NCBI GenBank assembly: GCA_963750015.1
Contig: CAVVPU010000221.1
Span: forward strand, 62,001-126,000
DNA: 64,000 nucleotides
DNA from: CAVVNC01 sp963750015
Lineage (GTDB): Bacteria; Desulfobacterota; Syntrophorhabdia; Syntrophorhabdales; WCHB1-27
Direction: 5' to 3'
Shown one piece after another: positions 17,682 through 26,408 of this stretch (within the stretch, counting starts at the first letter, position 1; each line of letters opens with the position of its first letter). The notes beneath the pieces were generated by a model, which was not told the origin of the DNA, searched no databases, and saw only the letters and a program-made list of their open reading frames with translations. The translations under genes and the position numbers were made by a program.

Positions 17682-18224
17682 TTGAAAACGGCATACATGG
17701 AACAGTATGAGAAAGAGATAGTGCCGGCGCTCATCAGAAAGTTCAAGTACAAGAACGTGATGCAGGTGCCGAAAATGACGAAGATCGTACTCAACGTCGG
17801 GCTTGGTGAGGCCATTCAGAACGTCAAGGCTCTCGACGCCGCCTCCAACGACATGGCGCTGATTGCCGGTCAGAAGCCGGTAATTACCAAGGCCAGCAAG
17901 TCGATAGCCTCGTTCAAGTTGAGAAAAGGTATGCCTATCGGGTGCATGGTGACATTGCGCCGGGAACGGATGTACGAGTTCTACCAGAAGCTTGTCACGA
18001 TCGTCCTTCCCAGAGTGAGAGATTTCAGGGGTGTTTCGGGCAAGTCTTTCGACGGGAGGGGTAATTATACGCTCGGATTGAAGGAGCAGATCATTTTCCC
18101 CGAGATCGACTACGACAAGGTCGACAGGGCAAGGGGTATGAATATTACCGTTGCGACGACGGCACAGACGGATGAAGAGGCCTTTGAGCTGCTCAAGCTC
18201 ATGGGTATGCCTTTCAGGAGTTAG
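17682..18224 (+). CDS. rplE: 50S ribosomal protein L5
   Basis: 5S rRNA-binding protein of about 180 residues, with KMTKIVLNVGLGEA, GQKPVITKASKSIA and FPEIDYDKVDRARGMNI. Start choice is open: TTG at 17682 lies 5 bases after AGGAGG (17671-17676), GTG at 17679 is too close to it, and ATG at 17697 would give MEQYEKE. I prefer 17682. Confidence 0.93.
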   Translation: MKTAYMEQYEKEIVPALIRKFKYKNVMQVPKMTKIVLNVGLGEAIQNVKALDAASNDMALIAGQKPVITKASKSIASFKLRKGMPIGCMVTLRRERMYEFYQKLVTIVLPRVRDFRGVSGKSFDGRGNYTLGLKEQIIFPEIDYDKVDRARGMNITVATTAQTDEEAFELLKLMGMPFRS

Positions 18225-18234
18225 TGGAGGAGCC

Positions 18235-18420
18235 ATGGCAAGAAAAGGTATGATCGAGAAGGCAAACCGCACTCCGAAGTTCGGGGTGAGATCGAGAAAT
18301 AGGTGCACCATATGCGGGAGACCGCGCGCTTATATGGGCAAGTTCGAGATGTGCAGGATCTGCTTCCGGTCGCTCGCGCTGAGAGGCGAATTGCCCGGCG
18401 TTATCAAGTCGAGCTGGTAG
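18235..18420 (+). CDS. rpsN: 30S ribosomal protein S14, zinc-binding type
   Basis: Short 61-residue S14 (the Zn-binding form, versus about 100 residues in the zinc-free type). Four cysteines are arranged CTIC...CRIC and the family segment GRPRAYM is present. It is preceded by GGAGGAGCC and encoded between rplE and rpsH as usual. Confidence 0.96.
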   Translation: MARKGMIEKANRTPKFGVRSRNRCTICGRPRAYMGKFEMCRICFRSLALRGELPGVIKSSW

Positions 18421-18429
18421 GAGGAGACG

Positions 18430-18831
18430 ATGGCAATGACAGATCCCATTTCGGACATGTTGACACGCATCAGGAACGCCATTATGGTGCGCCATGAATC
18501 GGTCGATATGCCGTATTCGACACTGAAGTTTTCTATCGCCAAGCTTCTCAAGGAAGAGGGATACCTGCGCAATTACAAGGTATTCGTCGATGAGGCGCGA
18601 AAGAAGTTCATAAAGGTTTATATCAGCTACGACGAGGGGAGCAAGAGCGTCATTACGGGACTGACCCGGGTCAGCAAACCGGGAAGACGGGTTTATGCCA
18701 AGTCCGAGACCTTTAACACGGGCAGGGGCAAGATTGGAACCGCGGTGATATCGACCTCTAAAGGACTGATGACCGACAAACAGGCGCAAGGATCGGGAAT
18801 CGGAGGCGAGATCCTCTTCAGGGTGTGGTGA
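18430..18831 (+). CDS. rpsH: 30S ribosomal protein S8
   Basis: Primary 16S rRNA-binding protein and, in enterobacteria, spc-operon repressor; 133 residues. DPISDMLTRIRNA start and the C-terminal STSKGLMTDKQAQ are diagnostic. An alternative ATG two codons in (18436) is equally possible. Confidence 0.96.
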   Translation: MAMTDPISDMLTRIRNAIMVRHESVDMPYSTLKFSIAKLLKEEGYLRNYKVFVDEARKKFIKVYISYDEGSKSVITGLTRVSKPGRRVYAKSETFNTGRGKIGTAVISTSKGLMTDKQAQGSGIGGEILFRVW

Positions 18832-18839
18832 GGTGAGAG

Positions 18840-19379
18840 ATGTCTAGAATAGGAAAGAAACCTATTGCCGTACCCGCAGGGGTGGCGATCGAAGTGAAAG
18901 ACGGCCTAGTTTCGGTAAAGGGACAGAAAGGCAGCCTTCAGAGGCCCTTGCTTCAGGGTATAGAGGTGGACACGTCCGGTTCTGAGCTCCTCGTGAAACG
19001 GTTGGCCGATGACAAGAGGTCGCGGAGCTATCACGGACTCATGCGGACCCTTGTGGCGAACATGGTCGAGGGCGTTTCCAAGGGTTTCGAAAAGAAACTG
19101 GAAATCGTCGGCATCGGTTACCGGTCGGAGGTCAAGGGACAGAGTCTTTCTCTCTTCCTCGGTTATTCGCATCCCATCGACTTTCCCCTGCCGAGCGGCA
19201 TTTCTGCTGAGGTAGAGAAGCAGACCCTCGTGACGATTAAAGGGATTGACAAGGAACTGGTGGGTCAGATCGCCGCCAAGATCAGGGACCTTCGGAAGCC
19301 CGATCCCTACAAGGGAAAGGGCGTCAAGTACGCCGGCGAAGTGCTGAGAAAGAAAGCAGGCAAAACCGGGAAGAAATAA
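18840..19379 (+). CDS. rplF: 50S ribosomal protein L6
   Basis: Large-subunit protein near the factor-binding site; 179 residues with the two tandem L6 domains. MSRIGKKPIAVPAGV start and the C-terminal KIRDLRKPDPYKGKGVKYA are characteristic. Confidence 0.97.
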   Translation: MSRIGKKPIAVPAGVAIEVKDGLVSVKGQKGSLQRPLLQGIEVDTSGSELLVKRLADDKRSRSYHGLMRTLVANMVEGVSKGFEKKLEIVGIGYRSEVKGQSLSLFLGYSHPIDFPLPSGISAEVEKQTLVTIKGIDKELVGQIAAKIRDLRKPDPYKGKGVKYAGEVLRKKAGKTGKK

Positions 19380-19391
19380 GGGGTTGAGGCG

Positions 19392-19757
19392 ATGGACAGC
19401 AGAGATAAGATAGAGTCGAGGCTGAGAAGGAAGAAGCGGATAAGAAAAAAGATCTCCGGTACGGCCGTCAAGCCTAGACTTTGCGTGTTTAAGAGTCTGA
19501 AGAATATGTATGCCCAAATCGTAGATGATTCGACAGGCAAGGTAGTCACCGGCGTGTCCACCCTTACGGCTGCGGTGAAGGGCGGGATCAAGTACGGCGG
19601 CAACGTGGCGAGCGCGAAGAAGGTGGGAGAAACCATCGCAAAAAAGGCCCTCGACCTGGGGATCAAAGAGATTGTCTTCGATCGTAACGGGTTCAAGTAT
19701 CACGGCAGGGTCAAGGCGCTTGCCGAAGGCGCCAGAGAAGGCGGATTAATCTTTTAG
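19392..19757 (+). CDS. rplR: 50S ribosomal protein L18
   Basis: 5S rRNA-binding protein of 121 residues with RIRKKISGTAVKPRLCVFKS and the C-terminal FDRNGFKYHGRVKALAEGAR typical of bacterial L18. Confidence 0.96.
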   Translation: MDSRDKIESRLRRKKRIRKKISGTAVKPRLCVFKSLKNMYAQIVDDSTGKVVTGVSTLTAAVKGGIKYGGNVASAKKVGETIAKKALDLGIKEIVFDRNGFKYHGRVKALAEGAREGGLIF

Positions 19758-19772
19758 AGGAGGGTTGGCGAG

Positions 19773-20282
19773 TTGATCGAAAAAAGGCGGATTGACCCGG
19801 CTGAGCTTGAGCTGGTGGACAGGGTTGTTCATATAAACCGCGTCGCAAAAGTAGTGAAGGGCGGGCGGAGATTCAGCTTCAGTGCAATCGTCGTTGTAGG
19901 AGACGGCAAGGGGCATGTCGGCTTCGGGCTGGGAAAGGCCAACGAGGTGCCCGACGCGATCAGAAAGGCGGTTGAGCGTGCCAAGAAGGATATTATAGAG
20001 GTCCCCATCAACAGAGGTACCATTCCTTACGAGACCGTCGGGATCTATGGATCGAGCCAGGTTTTTATAAAGCCGGCCTACGAAGGAACCGGTGTTATTG
20101 CCGGCGGTACGGTGCGGGCGGTGGTCGAGGTCGCAGGTATACAGAATATCTTCACGAAATGTTATGGGTCTCGGAATCCCCACAACGTCGTCAAGGCCAC
20201 ACTCCAGGGACTCTCTATGCTTAAGAAGTCGTTCGCTGCGGTCAAGCCGAAAGCTAAGGGGACAAAGACAGAGGAGGCATGA
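19773..20282 (+). CDS. rpsE: 30S ribosomal protein S5
   Basis: Decoding-fidelity protein; 169 residues. S5 N-terminal fold with GGRRFSFSAIVVVGDGKGHVG, then RAVVEVAGIQNIFTK. It begins with TTG (19773) after GGAGGGTTGGCGAG, one of several non-ATG starts in this cluster. Confidence 0.96.
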   Translation: MIEKRRIDPAELELVDRVVHINRVAKVVKGGRRFSFSAIVVVGDGKGHVGFGLGKANEVPDAIRKAVERAKKDIIEVPINRGTIPYETVGIYGSSQVFIKPAYEGTGVIAGGTVRAVVEVAGIQNIFTKCYGSRNPHNVVKATLQGLSMLKKSFAAVKPKAKGTKTEEA

Positions 20283-20283
20283 G

Positions 20284-20469
20284 GTGGCGCACCTTAAGAT
20301 AAAATGGACTAAAAGCACCATCGGGTGTACCGATGTACAGCGCGACACCGTGCGGAGCCTTGGATTCAAGAGGCTCTACGAAGAGCGGGTGGTCAAGAAC
20401 ACACCGGAGATAAGGGGCATGGTCAAGAAGGTCATACACCTGGTCAAAGTGCTGGAGGATGTGAAATAA
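20284..20469 (+). CDS. rpmD: 50S ribosomal protein L30
   Basis: Small ribosomal protein of 61 residues with a GTG start at 20284, right after the rpsE stop. The LKIKWTKSTIG start, SLGFKRL and the C-terminal VIHLVKVLE are typical. Confidence 0.94.
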   Translation: MAHLKIKWTKSTIGCTDVQRDTVRSLGFKRLYEERVVKNTPEIRGMVKKVIHLVKVLEDVK

Positions 20470-20470
20470 A

Positions 20471-20914
20471 ATGAAACTTGAGGATCTCAAGCCCCATGAA
20501 GGCGCAAAGAAAGAGCGGAAGAGGATCGGAAGGGGTCCCGGCTCAGGCCACGGCGGGACTGCGACCAAAGGTCACAAGGGTCAGCGTGCGCGTTCGGGCA
20601 GTGGAAAGGGCGCAGGGTTCGAGGGCGGCCAGATGCCGCTTGCCCGCAGAATACCGAAGCGGGGCTTTAAGAACCCCTTCCGGAAAGAATATGCCATCGT
20701 GAAGGTCGGTGATCTGGACCGTCTGAAGGGCAAGGAAGAGGTCGGGATTCAGGAATACCTGGAGAGCGGCATCATAGGGAAGCTGAAGGACGGCGTCAAG
20801 CTCCTCTCGAACGGCGATATCGATTTCGCCATCAAAGTTAAGGTCCACAAGGCATCGAATAAGGCTATCGAGAAAATTAAGGCCCAGGGTGGCGACGTGG
20901 AGGTACTCCGGTAA
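20471..20914 (+). CDS. rplO: 50S ribosomal protein L15
   Basis: Late-assembly large-subunit protein; 147 residues. The Gly/Arg-rich N-terminus (GRGPGSGHGGTATKGHKG) and GFEGGQMPLARRIPKRGF are diagnostic. Its stop shares a base with the secY ATG. Confidence 0.97.
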   Translation: MKLEDLKPHEGAKKERKRIGRGPGSGHGGTATKGHKGQRARSGSGKGAGFEGGQMPLARRIPKRGFKNPFRKEYAIVKVGDLDRLKGKEEVGIQEYLESGIIGKLKDGVKLLSNGDIDFAIKVKVHKASNKAIEKIKAQGGDVEVLR

Positions 20915-22218
20915 TGGGTGGTTTTCAGAACATCGGAAGAATTCCCGAGCTGAAGCGCAGGATTCTCATGACCCTCGCGCTTCTTGCTGTCTACCGTATC
21001 GGCGTCCACATCCCGACTCCCGGAGTAAACGGCAGTGCCCTAGCGGCCTTCATGGCGTCCCAGGCGGGTAATTTCCTCGGCTTTATGGACATGTTCGCCG
21101 GCGGGGGGCTCGAGAGGCTTTCGGTCTTCGCCCTTGGCATCATGCCGTACATCAGCGCTTCCATTATTCTCCAACTCTTGACCGTTGTCGTGCCGACCCT
21201 TGAGAAACTCTCCAAGGAAGGGGAATCAGGCAGAAGGAAGATTACTCAGTATACGCGTTACGGCACGGTCATCATCAGTCTTATTCAGGGGTTCGGCATC
21301 GCTGTCGGCCTGGAGAAGATGACGGGAGGTCAATACCAATTCGTCTATAGTGGTGGCTGGGGTTTCAGGCTCATGACCATGCTCACCCTCACCGCAGGCA
21401 CCTCGTTCCTTATGTGGCTCGGTGAACAGATCACGGAGAAGGGTATCGGAAACGGCATCTCTCTGATCATATTCTCCGGCATCGTTGCAAGGCTGCCGAA
21501 TGCGATCAGCGCCACCCTCACCCTCGTCAGCGCGGGAACCATAAACTGGTTCATCGTGGCCCTTCTTTTGATAATGGCCTTTTGTATCGTGGCTTTCGTG
21601 ATCTTCATGGAGACTTCCCAGAGGAGAATCCCGGTGCAGTACGCGAAAAGGGTGGTGGGGAGGAAGATGTATGGGGGGCAGTCTACCCATCTGCCGCTCA
21701 AACTGAATCAGGCGGGCGTCATCCCTCCGATTTTCGCATCCGCGATCCTCATGTTCCCGCAGACCCTTTCCGGCTTCTCCACCAATTATTACATGAAGTG
21801 GATATCCAACTTGATCAGGCCGGGCGGATTCACCTATGAGATGCTTTACATAGGGCTCATCATCTTCTTTTGCTTCTTCTACACCGCTATCGTCTTCAAT
21901 CCCGACAACGTGTCGGACAATATGAAGAAGTATGGTGGCTACATACCGGGCATCAGGCCCGGCAAGAAGACTGCCGAGTACATAGAAAGGATTCTTTCGA
22001 GAATCACTTTCACGGGTGCGCTCTATATAGCCTTTGTCTGCGTTCTTCCGACGCTTCTCATTACGCGGTTCAACGCTCCCTTTTATCTCGGCGGTACAGC
22101 CTTGCTCATCGTGGTGGGCGTGAGCCTCGACACGATCCAGCAGATCGAATCGCATCTCATCCTCCGCCATTATGACGGCTTGGTGAAGAAATCGGCCAGG
22201 ATGAAGGGGCGCAGATAG
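20914..22218 (+). CDS. secY: Protein translocase subunit SecY
   Basis: Central pore of the SecYEG translocase in the inner membrane; 434 residues with ten predicted membrane segments. Signatures include the second-segment block GIMPYISASIILQLL and the basic cytosolic loop QRRIPVQYAKRVVG. It starts on the rplO stop (TAATG). No adk lies between it and map. Confidence 0.97.
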   Translation: MGGFQNIGRIPELKRRILMTLALLAVYRIGVHIPTPGVNGSALAAFMASQAGNFLGFMDMFAGGGLERLSVFALGIMPYISASIILQLLTVVVPTLEKLSKEGESGRRKITQYTRYGTVIISLIQGFGIAVGLEKMTGGQYQFVYSGGWGFRLMTMLTLTAGTSFLMWLGEQITEKGIGNGISLIIFSGIVARLPNAISATLTLVSAGTINWFIVALLLIMAFCIVAFVIFMETSQRRIPVQYAKRVVGRKMYGGQSTHLPLKLNQAGVIPPIFASAILMFPQTLSGFSTNYYMKWISNLIRPGGFTYEMLYIGLIIFFCFFYTAIVFNPDNVSDNMKKYGGYIPGIRPGKKTAEYIERILSRITFTGALYIAFVCVLPTLLITRFNAPFYLGGTALLIVVGVSLDTIQQIESHLILRHYDGLVKKSARMKGRR

Positions 22219-22276
22219 GCGTGATTAAGTATGGGCACTATGGGTCAGGCTTGCCGGGTAGCGTGGGATTTGGCGG

Positions 22277-23026
22277 ATGATAGTCCTGAAGAACAAGGAA
22301 GAGATAGGAAAGATGAGAAAAGCGGGCCGCTTCGCTATGGAAGTGCTGACGGCTCTCAAAGATTACGTCAAGGCGGATATCAAGACATCGGAGCTTGAGG
22401 CTGCCTGCGAGGAGATGCTTAGTAGCAGGCCTGATATGAAGGCCGCTTTTAAAGGTTATAACGGGTTCCCTTATTGCTTGTGCGTGTCGGTCAACGATGA
22501 AGTTGTGCACGGTATGCCCTCGGACAGGGTGCTGGCCGAAGGCGACATTGTGAGCCTCGATTTCGGAGCAATCTATAAGGGGTTTTACGGGGACGCGGCA
22601 GTGACCTACCCGGTGGGCAAAGTCTCCGAGGATGCCCGGCGGCTGATGAAAGCCACCGAGGAGTCACTTCACAAGGGTATCGAGGAGGTGCGTGAGGGTA
22701 ACAGGCTGCACGATGTATCTCATGCCATTCAGGCCTATGTGGAGGCAGAAGGCTTTTCGGTAGTGAGGGATTTTGTGGGTCACGGCATAGGCAGGTATCT
22801 GCATGAGGAGCCGCAGATACCGAATTTCGGGGTTTCCGGGACCGGCATACGTCTGCGGAAGGGGATGGTTCTCGCCATAGAGCCCATGATCAACGCAGGT
22901 GGAAGCGATATAGTGATAAGAGAAAATGGCTGGACGGCAGCAACGAGGGATGGGAAAATTTCGGCTCATTTCGAGCACACGGTTGCCCTTACGGAAAAGG
23001 GCGCGGAGATTTTGAGCACGTTATGA
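22277..23026 (+). CDS. map: Type I methionine aminopeptidase
   Basis: Cytosolic dimetal enzyme removing initiator methionine; 249 residues, normal type Ia size without extensions. Metal ligands are visible in LDFGAIYKGFYGDAAVTY (two Asp), FVGHGIGRYLHEEP (His), AIEPMI (Glu) and SAHFEHTVALTEKG (Glu). It follows secY after 58 bases. Confidence 0.96.
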   Translation: MIVLKNKEEIGKMRKAGRFAMEVLTALKDYVKADIKTSELEAACEEMLSSRPDMKAAFKGYNGFPYCLCVSVNDEVVHGMPSDRVLAEGDIVSLDFGAIYKGFYGDAAVTYPVGKVSEDARRLMKATEESLHKGIEEVREGNRLHDVSHAIQAYVEAEGFSVVRDFVGHGIGRYLHEEPQIPNFGVSGTGIRLRKGMVLAIEPMINAGGSDIVIRENGWTAATRDGKISAHFEHTVALTEKGAEILSTL

Positions 23027-23032
23027 GGATAT

Positions 23033-23251
23033 ATGCCTAAAGGCGAAGGTATAGAGGTCGAGGGCACCGTGGTGGAGCCCCTTCCTAATGCCATGTTTAG
23101 AGTGGAACTGCCCAACGGACACAGGGTACTTGCCCATGTGTCCGGCAAGATGCGCATGAATTATATAAAAATCCTTCCGGGAGACAAGGTTATTGTCGAG
23201 CTTTCGCCCTATGACCTGACGAGAGGAAGGATAATTTACCGAGCGAAGTAG
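23033..23251 (+). CDS. infA: Translation initiation factor IF-1
   Basis: OB-fold initiation factor that occupies the A site; exactly 72 residues. Contains EGTVVEPLPNAMFRVEL, HVSGKMRMNYIKILPGD and the C-terminal DLTRGRIIYR. It is 6 bases after map. Confidence 0.97.
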   Translation: MPKGEGIEVEGTVVEPLPNAMFRVELPNGHRVLAHVSGKMRMNYIKILPGDKVIVELSPYDLTRGRIIYRAK

Positions 23252-23261
23252 GAGGTTTTCC

Positions 23262-23375
23262 ATGAAGGTGAGGCCTTCGGTTCAAAAGCGTTGCGATAAG
23301 TGCAAGATCATCAAGAGAAAAGGGATTGTCAGAGTGATATGTGAGAACCCTAAGCATAAGCAGAGACAGGGTTAA
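23262..23375 (+). CDS. rpmJ: 50S ribosomal protein L36
   Basis: Smallest large-subunit protein, 37 residues. MKVRPSVQKRCDKCKII start and a Cys-Cys-Cys-His zinc knuckle (CDKC, then C and H in CENPKH). It is preceded by TAGGAGG. Confidence 0.95.
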   Translation: MKVRPSVQKRCDKCKIIKRKGIVRVICENPKHKQRQG

Positions 23376-23386
23376 GGAGGCACAGA

Positions 23387-23755
23387 GTGGCACGAATTGC
23401 TGGAGTTGATATTCCGAGAGAAAAGCGCATAGAGATCTCATTGACCTACCTCTACGGGATCGGCAGGTCGGTGTCGAATCAGATTCTCTCGCGGGCCGGC
23501 ATCGATCCGAACAAGCGGACGAATATGCTGAGCGAAGAGGAAGTTGCGCGGATCAGGGATATTATCGATCAGGAGCACAAGATAGAGGGTGATCTGCGCA
23601 AAGAGATCAATATAAACATCAAAAGGCTCATGGACATAGGTTGTTACAGGGGCTTGAGACATAGAAAAGGGCTGCCGGTGAGGGGCCAGAGGACGAGAAC
23701 AAATTCGCGGACGAGGAAGGGACCACGGAAGACCTCGATGAAGAGAAAGAAGTAA
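23387..23755 (+). CDS. rpsM: 30S ribosomal protein S13
   Basis: 30S head protein forming intersubunit bridges; 122 residues with a GTG start. MARIAGVDIPREKR start, YGIGRSVSNQIL and the basic RHRKGLPVRGQRTRTNSRT tail are diagnostic. Confidence 0.97.
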   Translation: MARIAGVDIPREKRIEISLTYLYGIGRSVSNQILSRAGIDPNKRTNMLSEEEVARIRDIIDQEHKIEGDLRKEININIKRLMDIGCYRGLRHRKGLPVRGQRTRTNSRTRKGPRKTSMKRKK

Positions 23756-23764
23756 GGGGGCGTT

Positions 23765-24154
23765 ATGGCAAAGGTAAGAAAGACCGGTAAGAAGAAGATC
23801 AAGAAGAATATCCCCGTCGGTGAGGTACATATACAGTCGAGCTTCAACAATACCATCATTACCATAGCCGATCCTCAGGGAAACGTGGTTTCGTGGTCGA
23901 GCGGAGGCGTCGCGGGCTTTAAGGGCTCGAGAAAAAGCACTCCCTTCGCCGCACAGCTTGCCGCCGAGAATGCTGCAAAAAAGGCGATCGAGCAGGGGAT
24001 GAGGACTGTGGATGTGTATATAAAGGGTCCCGGTGCGGGCCGTGAAGCGGCGCTCCGGGCGGTTCAGAGCGCAGGGCTGAAGATACATCTCATAAAGGAT
24101 GTCACTCCCATACCCCATAACGGCTGCAGGCCGCCAAAGAGAAGAAGAGTCTAG
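23765..24154 (+). CDS. rpsK: 30S ribosomal protein S11
   Basis: Platform protein near the mRNA exit; 129 residues. Contains HIQSSFNNTIITIADPQGNV and the C-terminal TPIPHNGCRPPKRRRV. Confidence 0.97.
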   Translation: MAKVRKTGKKKIKKNIPVGEVHIQSSFNNTIITIADPQGNVVSWSSGGVAGFKGSRKSTPFAAQLAAENAAKKAIEQGMRTVDVYIKGPGAGREAALRAVQSAGLKIHLIKDVTPIPHNGCRPPKRRRV

Positions 24155-24163
24155 GAGGAGAAA

Positions 24164-24784
24164 TTGTCAAGGTACACAGGACCTGTATGTAAAATATGCA
24201 GAAGAGAAGGGAGCAAGCTCTTCGCGCGCGGGGAAAAGTGCTATACGGAGAAGTGCGAGGTGGAGAAGAGAAACTATCCACCGGGCGTCCACGTGGAGAC
24301 ACGGGGGAAGATGACGGAGTATGGCATACGGCTGCGCGAAAAGCAGAAGGTGAAAAGGATGTACGGCCTCACGGAGAACCAGTTCAAGAGGTTTTTTGTC
24401 ATGGCCGAAAAGACGAAAGGTGTCACGGGCACGAACCTTCTGATTCTTCTCGAACGACGGCTGGACAACATGGTCTACCGCATCGGATTTGCGGTTTCGA
24501 GAAGTGAAGCGCGCCAGGTGGTTTCTCATACGCACGTGACGGTAAACGGGAAGACCGTCAACGTTCCTTCCTATCTCGTAAAAGAGGGAGACGAAATCGC
24601 GATCCGTCACAAGGGTCTCGTTTCAGTTCAGAATGCTCTGGAATCCGTGGTTCGCAGGGGCGTGCCTCCGTGGCTGGAGGTTGACAGAGAGGCGATGACG
24701 GGCAAGATAAGGCTTCTGCCCGCCAGAGAAGACATCACGGTGCCTATAAAAGAGCAGCTCATAGTCGAGTACTATTCTCGATAG
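24164..24784 (+). CDS. rpsD: 30S ribosomal protein S4
   Basis: Primary 16S rRNA binder and fidelity protein; 206 residues with a TTG start after AGGAGG. The N-terminus carries a zinc knuckle (CKIC, then two further Cys in CYTEKC), the zinc-containing S4 form. An S4 domain follows (LERRLDNMVYRIGFAVSR). Confidence 0.97.
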   Translation: MSRYTGPVCKICRREGSKLFARGEKCYTEKCEVEKRNYPPGVHVETRGKMTEYGIRLREKQKVKRMYGLTENQFKRFFVMAEKTKGVTGTNLLILLERRLDNMVYRIGFAVSRSEARQVVSHTHVTVNGKTVNVPSYLVKEGDEIAIRHKGLVSVQNALESVVRRGVPPWLEVDREAMTGKIRLLPAREDITVPIKEQLIVEYYSR

Positions 24785-24810
24785 TCTCGTTCCCTCTAAA
24801 AGGAGGATAC

Positions 24811-25842
24811 ATGCATATGTTCGAAAAGAATTGGCAGGAGCTGATTAAGCCAACGAAGATTGACATAGAGAGGGAGACGTGCTCCGTTTATTACGTTCGG
24901 TTTTCTGCCGAGCCTTTCGAGCGCGGCTATGGGATCACGATAGGTAACTCCTTAAGAAGGGTGCTCCTTTCCTCCATTATGGGAGGGGCTTTGACCTCCG
25001 TGAAAATCGAAGGGGTCGATCATGAGTTTTCAACGATCAGGGGAGTGAAGGAAGACGTTACCGAGATTATCCTTAACCTGAAGAAGGTCGTCCTTAGGAT
25101 GGAAGACGACCGGCCCAGGATGCTGAAGATCGATTTTCGCGGAGAAGGTGAGGTCAAGGCGGGCGACCTCATACATGATGGGGGGGTGGAGATTATCAAC
25201 CCCGAACACCACATTGCCACGCTTTCGAACGAGGCGAGGCTTTACATGGAAATGAAGGCCAAAATAGGCCGAGGCTATGTCCCTGCCGAGAGGAATCGGG
25301 ACGAGGAAGACCCCATCGGTACAACTCCTATAGACGCCATCTTCTCACCGGTAAAGCGCGTGAGCTATAACGTAAGCCCGGCCCGGGTGGGCTTTCGGAC
25401 CGACTATGACAAGCTCACTATGGAGATTTTGACGGACGGGAGCATCAGTGCCCTTGAGGCCCTTTCCTTTGCCGCTAAGATCGTACGGGAGCAGATGCGT
25501 ATTTTTATCAACTTCGAGGAGCCTGACGACATCGAGGCGGGAGAGCTTAGAGAGGGAGAAAGGCAGGATTTTAACGACAACCTTTACCGCAACGTGGACG
25601 AGCTGGAGCTCTCGGTGCGCAGCGCGAACTGCTTGAAAAACGCCGATATCAAGTATATAGGGGAACTCGTGCAGAAGTCGGAGCAGGAAATCCTGATGAC
25701 CAAGAACTTCGGGAGAAAATCGCTCAACGAGATAAAGGAAATACTTGCCTGCATGGGCCTTAAGCTCGGCATAAGGCTCGATAGTTTCCCGCCAAGGGAA
25801 GAACTCGACAGGATGGCGCAACGAAGGAAAGATCAAGTATAG
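24811..25842 (+). CDS. rpoA: DNA-directed RNA polymerase subunit alpha
   Basis: RNA polymerase assembly subunit with an N-terminal dimerisation domain (FERGYGITIGNSLRRVLLSS) and a C-terminal promoter-contacting domain (SVRSANCLKNADIKYIGELV, then FGRKSLNEIKEIL). 343 residues. Two ATGs (24811 and 24817) follow AGGAGG at 24801-24806. Confidence 0.97.
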   Translation: MHMFEKNWQELIKPTKIDIERETCSVYYVRFSAEPFERGYGITIGNSLRRVLLSSIMGGALTSVKIEGVDHEFSTIRGVKEDVTEIILNLKKVVLRMEDDRPRMLKIDFRGEGEVKAGDLIHDGGVEIINPEHHIATLSNEARLYMEMKAKIGRGYVPAERNRDEEDPIGTTPIDAIFSPVKRVSYNVSPARVGFRTDYDKLTMEILTDGSISALEALSFAAKIVREQMRIFINFEEPDDIEAGELREGERQDFNDNLYRNVDELELSVRSANCLKNADIKYIGELVQKSEQEILMTKNFGRKSLNEIKEILACMGLKLGIRLDSFPPREELDRMAQRRKDQV

Positions 25843-25852
25843 AGGGTGTACG

Positions 25853-26308
25853 ATGAGGCATTTGAAGACAGGGAGAAAACTGAACAGGACCTCGAGCCAT
25901 AGGAAGGCGCTTTTCCGCAATCTCGCCGCTTCCCTTTTGCTGCACGAGAGTATCAAGACGACCAATCCGAAGGCTCTCGAGCTGCGCAAGGTGGCGGATC
26001 GCCTCATTACCCTGGCCAAGAGCAATACCTTACACGACACGCGCCTCGCCTTCGCATTCTTGAGAGACAAGGAAGCGGTAAAGAAACTGTTTACCGATAT
26101 AGGCGCTCGGTACGTCGATAGAGCGGGCGGCTATACCAGGGTGCTCAAGATCGGACGAAGAAAGGGCGATGCCGCTCCTATGGCAATCATCGAGCTTACC
26201 GAGAAGAAAGAGCTTGAGAAAGAAGAAAAGAAGAAGGAAGAGAAGAAAGAAGAGAAGAAGAAGGACAAGAAAAAAGAAGCCAAGGCCAAGCAGGAGAAGA
26301 AAGATTAG
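25853..26308 (+). CDS. rplQ: 50S ribosomal protein L17 with charged C-terminal tail
   Basis: Large-subunit protein at the tunnel exit. The L17 core (MRHLKTGRKLNRTSSHRKAL to ELTEKKEL) spans about 118 residues and is followed by a Lys/Glu-rich low-complexity tail to residue 151. The tail is disordered by composition. Last gene of the ribosomal cluster. Confidence 0.96.
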   Translation: MRHLKTGRKLNRTSSHRKALFRNLAASLLLHESIKTTNPKALELRKVADRLITLAKSNTLHDTRLAFAFLRDKEAVKKLFTDIGARYVDRAGGYTRVLKIGRRKGDAAPMAIIELTEKKELEKEEKKKEEKKEEKKKDKKKEAKAKQEKKD

Positions 26309-26326
26309 CGGCATTGAAGGAATTCT

Positions 26327-26397
26327 TGGGGGATCGTCTAACGGCAGGACGCAAGGCTCTGGATCTTGTTATTCAGGTTCGAATCCTGGTCCCCCAG
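26327..26397 (+). tRNA. tRNA-Gln (anticodon CUG)
   Basis: A full cloverleaf folds: acceptor TGGGGGA with TCCCCCA, anticodon stem CAAGG/TCTTG around loop CTCTGGA (anticodon CTG), and T-arm CAGG-TTCGAAT-CCTG. The unusual U1-A72 type start is characteristic of glutamine tRNAs. CCA is not encoded. Confidence 0.95.
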
Positions 26398-26408
26398 TAA
26401 GTATCTAG

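Noticed and set aside
16968..18311. 447-residue minus-strand ORF opposite rplN-rplX-rplE
   Set aside because: Antisense to three certain ribosomal genes.
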